Below are positions 16,845 to 24,026 of a stretch of DNA of 37,497 bases, in pieces. Positions within the stretch are counted from its first letter, which is position 1. The number at the start of each line of letters is the position of its first letter. Below the pieces are notes generated by a model. That model had not been told where the DNA came from, ran no database searches, and was given only the letters and a program-made list of their open reading frames with translations. Position numbers and translations under genes: made by a program. Source of the stretch: Flavobacteriales bacterium. Lineage in GTDB: Bacteria > Bacteroidota > Bacteroidia > Flavobacteriales_D > Sanyastnellaceae. The stretch spans positions 1 through 37,497 of the forward strand of contig JADHLY010000001.1 in the NCBI GenBank assembly GCA_016780385.1, written 5' to 3'.

Positions 16845-19388
16845 ATGCGTTCTTCCCCTATGGTACAGCGCCTGTTCTTGCTCCTGTTTGTTGGCTTAAG
16901 CTCCATCACATTCGCTCAACGGCCCGATGGCGGCAAGCGTCCCAGCATGGACGATCGCCCCAAGATTGGTGTCGTGTACGGCATGGTGGAAGACCTCGAT
17001 TCTGGTGCACCCATCGAATTTGCCACCATCAGCATTCTCGCTTTTGACGAAGACAAAGTGATCACCGGAGGTGTCACCGATGGCAAAGGCCGATTCCGCA
17101 TTACCGAAATTCCCATCGGCCGTTTTCGCGCCCAGATTGGTTTCATGGGCTACACGTCTGCCACAGTGGACGACATCCGCCTCTCTCCCCGTGGCGGAGT
17201 GGAACAGGACCTGGGCACCATTCGCCTCGAGCCCAACGTTCAGGCTTTGGATGCCGCAGAAATTGTGGAGCAACGCTCGACGCTCGAGATGATGATCGAC
17301 CGCAAGGTGTTCCGTGTGGGCGATGACCTCAACAGTGCAGGATCCAACGCTACGGAACTGCTGCGCAATGTGCCGAGCATCGACGTGGACATCGATGGCA
17401 ATCTGAGCCTGAGGGGATCGGGTAACGTCACCATCCTCATCGACGGCAGGCCCAGTGGCATGACCGGCAGCGCCACACAGAATTTGCTCGAGCAGATACC
17501 CGCCAGCAGCATCGACCGCGTCGAAATCATCACCAGCCCCACCGCCAAGTATGACCCGGAAGGGGTGGCTGGCATCCTGAACATCATCCTCAAAAAAGAC
17601 AAGCTCGAAGGCAAAAACGGCCAGGTCAGCGTCACATGGGGAACCGACGAGAACCACAGCGGCTCCTTCAACGGCAACATCAGGGGGCAGAAACTCAATT
17701 TCTCGCTGAATGCGGGATGGAACCAACGCAACGGCTTCCGCCTGGGTGACAGCGAACGCCAACAAGCCTTTGGCGGAGATTTGACCGGGGGGTACGACTC
17801 CTTGAGCGTCCTGACCTCCAACAGCTGGACCGACAACCTGCGCTCCAGCTGGAACTTCAAGACAGGGGTAGATTGGATGCCCTCTTCCCAAACGACATGG
17901 AACCTCGGGCTGCGCACCAACCAAGGAGGCAGTTCCGGCATAGAAGACGTGGTCAACCTCGAAACCTGGAGCACCGACGCCCTCGGGGGATTCACCCGCT
18001 ACGGACTCTCCGATCGCCAAAACGCATCGATGGACCTCGACCTCGGATACGAGCACAAATACGGAGAGCGACACGTGCTCCAAGCCTTTGCCCGCTGGTC
18101 CAACCAAACGAACACCTCCACCGATTCCCTATGGCAGGATTTGCCGAGCGCCGCGCTCGATACGGCCTATCTGTCCAACGCCAACCTCAACGACGGCGGA
18201 AGTTGGAACACCACCCTCCAAGTCGACTACGAGAAGCCACTGGACCACGATGGCAAGCTCGAACTGGGCTACAAATCCATCCTGCGCGAAAGCAATGAAG
18301 ACCAGCGCTTTTGGCAGCGAGACACCGTGGGAACTCCCTTTATTCAAGCCTACGACTTCCGGTACCGCGAGGACATCCACGCGGCCTACATCACGTGGGG
18401 ACGGAAATTTGGAGCCTGGGGGGTGCAAGCCGGTGGCCGAGGCGAGGTGGTCTACACGACCGCTGAACTGCAGGGCGACAGCGCGGACATCGCCGCCGCT
18501 TTGGCCCAACTCGGCGGCACCGACGCCACCTTCATCAACGACTACACGAGCTTTTACCCCTCGGCCAACCTGAGCTACACCGTGGACGACCGCAACCAAT
18601 GGGTGCTCAGCTACAACCGCCGCGTCAATCGGCCCCGTGGAATGCAGGTGAACCCCTTTGTGGACAATGCCGACCCGCGCAACCTGCGCTATGGCAACCC
18701 TTTCTTGTTGCCCGAATACACCGACGGCTTGGAACTCGGCCACCAGCTCACAGGCAAGGCCCTCACGCTGACCACCTCCCTCTTCTACAAGACCACCCGC
18801 GACGTCATCCGTAGGTTTATCGAGGTCGACGACGCCGGCATCGCCTACCGCACTTTTGTGAACCTGGCCCGCCAGACCAACACCGGTTTGGAAATGGTGG
18901 CCATGTGGCGCAAAGGCCGCAGCCTCCAAGTGCGCCTCAACGGCAGCATATACCACCAAAAAACCGACGGCTCAAACCTGGCGCCTGACCTCGGGAACAA
19001 TGGTTTTCAAGGCAGCGCCGGCTATCAGGTATCGTCACTGTTGAAAGGGGGATGGAAGGTCCAAGTCAATGGCCGCTATCGGGCGCCTTCCCAATACACG
19101 CAAGGCACCTTTCAAGGCTACATCACCCACAGTGCAGCGGTCTCGCGAGACTTCTATGACGGGAAGCTCAAAGGATCTTTGCGCGTCAGTGACATGTTTG
19201 ACCAACAGGAATGGTCGTACACCTCCGAAGGCGCCGACTTTTTCCAGGACGGCACCTTCAAGCGACAGAGCCGGTTTGTCTATGCGAGCCTGACCTGGTC
19301 TTTTGGCAGGCTTGAGCCCGGCCAACGCGGTCGAGGACACGGTGGTTATGAAGGCAGTGGCGGCAGTTTTGATGGCGGCGACTTCTGA
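16845..19388 (+). CDS. Outer-membrane receptor: carboxypeptidase-regulatory-like domain, plug and beta-barrel (OMP_b-brl type)
   Basis: The product has 847 residues. The signal peptide is at 1-24 (LFLLLFVGLSSITFAQ); a second ATG six codons in is an alternative start. A CarboxypepD-regulatory-like beta domain follows (GMVEDLDSGAPIEFATISIL, then GKGRFRITEIPIGRF and IGFMGYTSA). A plug comes next (ATELLRNVPSIDVDIDGNLS, then GSGNVTILIDGRPSG, IDRVEIITSPTAKYDPEGVA, GILNIILKKDKLEG). The rest is a long beta-barrel with a Gly-rich C-terminal tail (GHGGYEGSGGSFDGGDF). This resembles the OMP_b-brl_3 branch of TonB-receptor-like proteins rather than a SusC, and no SusD partner is present. It lies 52 bp behind the beta-galactosidase on the same strand, so a role in sugar uptake is possible but unproven. 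Confidence 0.88.
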   Translation: MRSSPMVQRLFLLLFVGLSSITFAQRPDGGKRPSMDDRPKIGVVYGMVEDLDSGAPIEFATISILAFDEDKVITGGVTDGKGRFRITEIPIGRFRAQIGFMGYTSATVDDIRLSPRGGVEQDLGTIRLEPNVQALDAAEIVEQRSTLEMMIDRKVFRVGDDLNSAGSNATELLRNVPSIDVDIDGNLSLRGSGNVTILIDGRPSGMTGSATQNLLEQIPASSIDRVEIITSPTAKYDPEGVAGILNIILKKDKLEGKNGQVSVTWGTDENHSGSFNGNIRGQKLNFSLNAGWNQRNGFRLGDSERQQAFGGDLTGGYDSLSVLTSNSWTDNLRSSWNFKTGVDWMPSSQTTWNLGLRTNQGGSSGIEDVVNLETWSTDALGGFTRYGLSDRQNASMDLDLGYEHKYGERHVLQAFARWSNQTNTSTDSLWQDLPSAALDTAYLSNANLNDGGSWNTTLQVDYEKPLDHDGKLELGYKSILRESNEDQRFWQRDTVGTPFIQAYDFRYREDIHAAYITWGRKFGAWGVQAGGRGEVVYTTAELQGDSADIAAALAQLGGTDATFINDYTSFYPSANLSYTVDDRNQWVLSYNRRVNRPRGMQVNPFVDNADPRNLRYGNPFLLPEYTDGLELGHQLTGKALTLTTSLFYKTTRDVIRRFIEVDDAGIAYRTFVNLARQTNTGLEMVAMWRKGRSLQVRLNGSIYHQKTDGSNLAPDLGNNGFQGSAGYQVSSLLKGGWKVQVNGRYRAPSQYTQGTFQGYITHSAAVSRDFYDGKLKGSLRVSDMFDQQEWSYTSEGADFFQDGTFKRQSRFVYASLTWSFGRLEPGQRGRGHGGYEGSGGSFDGGDF

Positions 19389-19806
19389 CCCCATCTCCCC
19401 GCCCGTTCTCTTCTTTGACGGCGACTGCGCGCTGTGTCATGGTGCAATCCGCAGGCTGCTCCGATGGGAACGCATCGATGGCAAAGGCCATGCAAGACCA
19501 TCCTTACTGCGTTTCGCGCCCCTCGACGGTCCCACCGCTGATGCCCTGCGCAAACAGGGAAGACTCCCCGATCACCGCGAGGCTGTCATCCTGTGGACCG
19601 ACCAAGGAACAACGGAAGGCGAGGCCGCGGTGAGCGAAGCACTGAGCGCCATTGGGCGTCCCCGACTTGCGCGCACCTTTCGCCTGCTGCCCATCCCGCT
19701 GCGGCGTGCGGGTTACCGATTCACGGCACGTCGCCGCCACCGTTGGTTCGGACGCGTTCCAGCAGGCTGTCCACTTCCGGCAGGCCCTGTTCGCATGCTC
19801 CCCTGA
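19372..19806 (+). CDS. DCC-family (DUF393) thiol-disulfide oxidoreductase-like protein
   Basis: The product has 144 residues from ATG 19372; ATG 19348 is an alternative eight codons upstream. The signature Asp-Cys-Cys motif is in VLFFDGDCALCHGAIRRLL, with further family marks at LLRFAPLDG, AVILWTDQG and the C-terminal YRFTARRRHRWFG followed by a late Cys-Pro. DCC proteins are thioredoxin-fold-like and predicted redox proteins of unknown substrate. The start overlaps the receptor gene by 17 bp, suggesting translational coupling to it. A gap of 118 bp follows in which only the next gene's promoter is seen. Confidence 0.88.
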   Translation: MAATSDPISPPVLFFDGDCALCHGAIRRLLRWERIDGKGHARPSLLRFAPLDGPTADALRKQGRLPDHREAVILWTDQGTTEGEAAVSEALSAIGRPRLARTFRLLPIPLRRAGYRFTARRRHRWFGRVPAGCPLPAGPVRMLP

Positions 19807-19908
19807 GCGCCTGCGAAGCGCACCCTTCCAATAGGCCCGGGAAACGGCCAGCGGCAACAGCAAAAGCCAAAGCGTGCGAACCACTTCCCTTCCCACGGTT
19901 TGTTCCTT

Positions 19909-19916
19909 TAGTTTCG
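19909..19916 (+). promoter_or_regulatory. -7 promoter element for the GNAT/FemAB-like gene
   Basis: TAGTTTCG fits TAnnTT(T/C)G and ends 8 nt before ATG 19925, the same spacing as at the M42 peptidase gene. No convincing -33 element is present. Confidence 0.4.
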
Positions 19917-19924
19917 CCCCCCCC

Positions 19925-21187
19925 ATGAATCCCGTTGTGTCTTCTCCGCAAACCCGCCCTGAACGCGAGGAATACGTCGTTGATGAGGCGGAAGTGCAAC
20001 ACGCGCAGTGGCATTGGTTCGATGCTTACGAAGACGTTCCTTGGGCAGAGTGGGAAGCCCTTCCCGGGGGATCGGCCTATTTGGACCACCGGTACTTGGC
20101 CGCCATGGCGGGCCACGGTAAAGTCCAATGCCGCATCGGGATGATCAAGGCCGAAGGCGGCTTTTGGCTGGGCGGCATCCTCATGCAAGCCGTCCAATCC
20201 GAAAGCCGTTCGCCTGCTGAACACATGGACGTCTCCTTTGGCGTCCGGCTCGCCACCGCCATCATGCAGCCAGGCGGTCGGCCTTTCCGCTTTCGCACCC
20301 TCGTGGCCGGCCAAGGCCTCGGCAGCGGAGAGCACACTTTTTTGTGGCGCCAAGGCATCACGCCCGCCCAACAGGTCCGCTGGACCGAACAGGCCTTCGA
20401 CCAATGCGCGCGCCACTGGGGCATCCGCGTCTGGATGGCCAAGGACTTCGGGCCCGAACTCGACGCCGCCCTCGCTCCCCATTGGAGTCGCCGTTGGGCC
20501 CGCGCCACCTTCGATCCCGTCATGGAAGTCCCGCTTGACCCCACGTGGACCTCTGCAGACCAGTGGCAAGAGGCCCTGCGCACCAAAGCGCGCACCAAGG
20601 TGCGCAGCATCCTCGCCCGCAGTGCCGATCTCCAGGTAGAGCGCATCACCGACCCCTCCGTTATTGACGAACTCGGACCGGACCTCATCGCACTCTACGA
20701 GCAGGTATACGGCCGTGCCAGCATCGTCATGGGCGGGCTGGAAGCCGCCGACTTCGAGCGCCTCGCCCTGCAACTTGGAGCCGATTTCGCCCTCGTCACC
20801 TACCGTGACGGTGAGCACCTTATCGGCTTCCATTGCGGTCTCCACCACGCCGAAACCGCCACCATCGAGGCGTACTACGTGGGCTTCGAAGCCGAGGTCA
20901 ACAAGGAACGCGCCCTGTACCAACGCATGCTCTTTGAATTCATCCAATGGGGCATCTCAGTGCAGGCCCGCCGGGTCGTCATGGGCCGAACCGCTCTGGA
21001 AATCAAGAGTACACTCGGCGCTTTTCCCGTCCCCCTGTCGACTTTCGTCCACATCCAGCTTCCGCTGGCCATGCCTTTCCTGCGTTGGATGATCCGCAAA
21101 GCCCCACCGCACCCTTTCAAACCCCGGCGCGCTTGGCGTGCCGAGTGGTGTGAGCGCTGGCAATCAGAGGGGTATCAGGTCAACTGA
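19925..21187 (+). CDS. GNAT-superfamily protein of the FemAB/BioF2 (CelD-like) type
   Basis: The product has 420 residues from ATG 19925; an upstream in-frame GTG at 19874 precedes the -7 element and is rejected. The N-terminal half has strands around GGSAYLDHRYLAAM and FWLGGILMQAVQ. The C-terminal half carries the acceptor-like helix TKARTKVRSILARSADLQVE, then LIALYEQVYGRA, then FALVTYRDGEHLIGFHCGL, ATIEAYYVGF and ALYQRMLFEFIQWGI. This is the order of the acetyltransferase domain seen in FemAB-like and BioF2-like proteins. Such enzymes transfer aminoacyl or acyl groups in envelope or lipid modification; the substrate here is unknown. Its last 8 bp overlap the end of the convergent YfhO-like gene. 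Confidence 0.7.
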   Translation: MNPVVSSPQTRPEREEYVVDEAEVQHAQWHWFDAYEDVPWAEWEALPGGSAYLDHRYLAAMAGHGKVQCRIGMIKAEGGFWLGGILMQAVQSESRSPAEHMDVSFGVRLATAIMQPGGRPFRFRTLVAGQGLGSGEHTFLWRQGITPAQQVRWTEQAFDQCARHWGIRVWMAKDFGPELDAALAPHWSRRWARATFDPVMEVPLDPTWTSADQWQEALRTKARTKVRSILARSADLQVERITDPSVIDELGPDLIALYEQVYGRASIVMGGLEAADFERLALQLGADFALVTYRDGEHLIGFHCGLHHAETATIEAYYVGFEAEVNKERALYQRMLFEFIQWGISVQARRVVMGRTALEIKSTLGAFPVPLSTFVHIQLPLAMPFLRWMIRKAPPHPFKPRRAWRAEWCERWQSEGYQVN

Positions 21188-23729
21188 CCTCTTCTACCCG
21201 TCCACGGCCCAAATAGCCCGCTGCACACGATCCGATGATGAGCAGCAGCAGCAAAACACTGCCAATGGACGATGTCGTCCGAGCTGATTGAACCGAAGGC
21301 AATTCAAACGCCATTTTCACGGTAGAATCACCAGCAGGGACAACCACCCCACGGAACGCGTAATTGACACGAAGCAGCTCAGCCGGCTCGCCATCTATAG
21401 ACAGTTCCCACCCCTCTGGATAGTGGATTTCACTGAAGACCAATAGCCCCTTGGCAGGGGTTGAAACCCGGTATTCCTGTGCATCTGGAGTGAATGACAC
21501 CAACTCCGCACGGCCACCATTGGCCGCTCCAGGCAACACGCCAGCCAGAGCGTCGGAAAACGCTTCCGGCACCACTGCTTCCCTCGGGTCGGTCAGCGAT
21601 TGCAAGGCCGCCATTTCAGCATCGGCCCCATCGGCCACCGTCCAACCAGAGGCAAGCCAAGCATTGCCGAGCGCCTGACTGTTGGGAATCGGCTGCTGGG
21701 CAGGGTCGTAAATGATGTACTGCGTGTTGAGCATGGCGTGCACCGGCATGGCCTCAAGTGCCGCCTCGAGACCGCCCGCATTGGCCAGGGCCCCAAACTG
21801 CTGCTGCTCAGGCTGCAACACCCGCTCGATCAAATCTTGATACCGGCGCAGCTTCGCCCCGTGGTACCCTCCAACACTGCGGTGATGGTAGCTCGTGGTG
21901 GCATCACTAAACGCACCGCGCAGGTTGAGCACACGGAAATGATCCGCCGTTTGGAGGCCTGCAAATCGAGCGGCCTCGAGCACCCGCTGCTCACGCTTAC
22001 CAATGCGGCCATCATAGGCTGACCGCACGCGCTCCACCTCGGCATCGATGGTTTGCTGCAATGCCGGGTTCCGCCGCACCCGATCGGCGAGGATGGCGTT
22101 GTCTGCCGGCGATGCTGTGTAGGGGTATTTGAATTCCACATCGCGCACCCAACCCTTATCTGCGGGCTGGTAGCGGCGGTCCACCGCCGACATCTCAACG
22201 AGCGTCACAAGGGCCAACACACCGAACACCCCCTGCACCAACAATGGACGCGCGCCGTTGGCCCGCATCTTGACGGCTGCCAACAAGCCCGCCATGGCCA
22301 ACAGCACCAAACCGAAACTGCGCCAAACGTCGGCACTGTACACTTCGAGACGCTGTTCCAAGGCCCGGCTCGCTCCCAACTGCTCCACGGCACGGTCAGG
22401 GCGCACATGGCTTTCAAAGTCAAAGAAGACCGTCGGCATCACCGCAAAGGCCAGGAGCAATACTGCCGGCACACCCGCAGCAATCCACAACTTGCGGTTC
22501 CATTCTACCTTCCCGTCCACAACGTCCTTGAGAAGCAAGCCTACACCGATGGGCAACATGCATTGGATGAGCATGAGCATCATCTTGGTGTCGCGGAACT
22601 TGGCGAAGCCGGGAACATGGTCGAGGAAGAAATCCGTCAGACCTGAAGCATCGCGCCACGAAAGAATGATGGCGAGCAAGGCCACCACCAACATGGGCCA
22701 CCGCAGTACATCGCGGCGCAAAATCAAGGACACCATGAACAGCGCCACAAGGATGGCACCGAAGTAAAACGCACCGCCACTGAAGAGCTGCTCTCCCCAA
22801 TACAAGGGGTTGTTTCCGCCCTTGATGTCCGGCACCAAAATGCTCCACCATTCGCCCTGCCCCATGGAGTACTGCAGGATGTACTCTTTGTCCAAACCCG
22901 CCTCTGCGACATCCACTCCTTGTTCAGGGGTCAGCAACACTTCTCCCCGCGTTGTATGTGGCGTGTAGTCCAACGTGGGCTTGATCAGCGCCGCATTGGG
23001 GATCACAGCGATGCCCGCTGCCGCCAGCAAGACACCACCTGTGACAAGTGCATGTTTGGCGGCCCCGGAACGCAGCAACCGCACCGTCTCTGCGATGCCT
23101 ATCCCGGCCACCAAAAAAGCGAGGTAATAGGTCATCTGTAAGTGGTTCGCCGACAAGTTGATTGCCGTGAAAGCCGCCGCAAGGCCCGCACCCAACCACA
23201 GGTTGCGCCGATAGGCTACCAGTACGCCCGCCAAGATGCCGGGCAGCGTCGCGATGGACATCACTTTGGCCGCATGGCCCGCTCCCAAATACAGAATGTT
23301 GAGCGAGCTCAATCCAAATCCAATGGCGACCAAGGCCGAAATCCATGGACCACATCCGAGCACCGCCGCGAGGAGATAGGCGCACAATAAAGCCATGAAA
23401 AGGTGATCCACTGGCCTCGGCATGCCCAACTTTAGCGCCCGCTTCAACCAACTGCCCGCATTGACATCGCCCGTCCGCATCCCCAACTGAAACGTCGGCA
23501 TGCCACCAAACTGGCTGTCCGTCCACAACGCCTGCTCGCCGGTGCGGTCACGGTAGTCATTGACCTCCTTGGACGTCGCAATGTAATGCTCGATGTCGGG
23601 CATCCGGAGCTGGTATCCATCGAAGGACTTCGAATAGAAAGAGCCCGCAATGCCCGCCAAAACGGCAATGGCCAATACATGGGGCAATGCTGAACGCAAG
23701 CGCTGGACAAGTTGTGGACGATCGCTCAT
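21180..23729 (-). CDS. YfhO-like polytopic membrane protein
   Basis: The product has 849 residues. The N-terminal helix is VLAIAVLAGIAGSFYSKSF, then comes an extracytoplasmic loop with MPDIEHYIATSKEVNDYRDR and TDSQFGGMPTFQL. About ten or more helices follow to residue 500, then a large soluble part (VLNLRGAFSDATTSYHHRSV, YHGAKLRRYQDLIE, MLNTQYIIYDPAQQP, FSEIHYPEGWELSIDGE, VNYAFRGVVVPAG) and a last helix near the C-terminus. This is the arrangement of the YfhO family in Bacteroidota, related to GT-C-fold lipid-linked sugar transferases. In Gram-positive bacteria YfhO takes part in glycosylation of lipoteichoic acid; the role here is unknown. The -7-like TAACTTGG lies 4 nt upstream of the ATG. 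It may also be read through from carB and DUF4834 upstream. Confidence 0.82.
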   Translation of the reverse strand: MSDRPQLVQRLRSALPHVLAIAVLAGIAGSFYSKSFDGYQLRMPDIEHYIATSKEVNDYRDRTGEQALWTDSQFGGMPTFQLGMRTGDVNAGSWLKRALKLGMPRPVDHLFMALLCAYLLAAVLGCGPWISALVAIGFGLSSLNILYLGAGHAAKVMSIATLPGILAGVLVAYRRNLWLGAGLAAAFTAINLSANHLQMTYYLAFLVAGIGIAETVRLLRSGAAKHALVTGGVLLAAAGIAVIPNAALIKPTLDYTPHTTRGEVLLTPEQGVDVAEAGLDKEYILQYSMGQGEWWSILVPDIKGGNNPLYWGEQLFSGGAFYFGAILVALFMVSLILRRDVLRWPMLVVALLAIILSWRDASGLTDFFLDHVPGFAKFRDTKMMLMLIQCMLPIGVGLLLKDVVDGKVEWNRKLWIAAGVPAVLLLAFAVMPTVFFDFESHVRPDRAVEQLGASRALEQRLEVYSADVWRSFGLVLLAMAGLLAAVKMRANGARPLLVQGVFGVLALVTLVEMSAVDRRYQPADKGWVRDVEFKYPYTASPADNAILADRVRRNPALQQTIDAEVERVRSAYDGRIGKREQRVLEAARFAGLQTADHFRVLNLRGAFSDATTSYHHRSVGGYHGAKLRRYQDLIERVLQPEQQQFGALANAGGLEAALEAMPVHAMLNTQYIIYDPAQQPIPNSQALGNAWLASGWTVADGADAEMAALQSLTDPREAVVPEAFSDALAGVLPGAANGGRAELVSFTPDAQEYRVSTPAKGLLVFSEIHYPEGWELSIDGEPAELLRVNYAFRGVVVPAGDSTVKMAFELPSVQSARTTSSIGSVLLLLLIIGSCAAGYLGRGRVEEVS

Positions 23730-23733
23730 GCGC

Positions 23734-23741
23734 CCAAGTTA
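23734..23741 (-). promoter_or_regulatory. -7-like element abutting the YfhO-like start codon
   Basis: Minus-strand TAACTTGG (7 of 8 to TAnnTTTG) ends 4 nt before the ATG at 23729, predicting a transcript that begins at or next to the start codon. Confidence 0.35.
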
Positions 23742-23792
23742 GTCACGGCAGCCGCTGCGAACCGAAGCACTGGGGCTCAGAATCCCCGCGAT

Positions 23793-24026
23793 CTATTCAC
23801 CCCCTTCCTCACCATCGACCTCCTCAAAATCGATGTACTCGCCAAGGTGATCGTCCTTGGCTGATTCCGAACGCGGTGCATCGGGCCGAGGACGCGCAGC
23901 ACCATCGGAGCGGCCCGTTTGGCGGTTCGCAGCCCGACCTCCACCACCAAACATGCGGTCGAGGAACCGAAACACAAACCACGCGACCACGAGGCCAATC
24001 AGGGTGCGGAACAACCCCGGAATCAT
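23793..24026 (-). CDS. DUF4834 family small membrane protein
   Basis: The product has 77 residues. A single N-terminal helix (LFRTLIGLVVAWFVFRFLDR) is followed by a Gly/Arg-rich flexible stretch and an acidic end (GEYIDFEEVDGEEGGE). The membrane helix plus terminal Y-(I/V)-(D)-(F/Y)-EE(V/I) tail is the hallmark of the small Bacteroidota family DUF4834. Function is unknown. Its start shares one base with the carB stop (TAATG at 24024-24028), so it is translationally coupled to carB. The gene downstream begins 63 bp later. Confidence 0.82.
   Translation of the reverse strand: MIPGLFRTLIGLVVAWFVFRFLDRMFGGGGRAANRQTGRSDGAARPRPDAPRSESAKDDHLGEYIDFEEVDGEEGGE

Noticed and set aside
23765-23785. GGGG/CCCC hairpin between the YfhO-like and DUF4834 genes as a terminator
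   Set aside because: The stem is only 4-5 bp with no U-tract.
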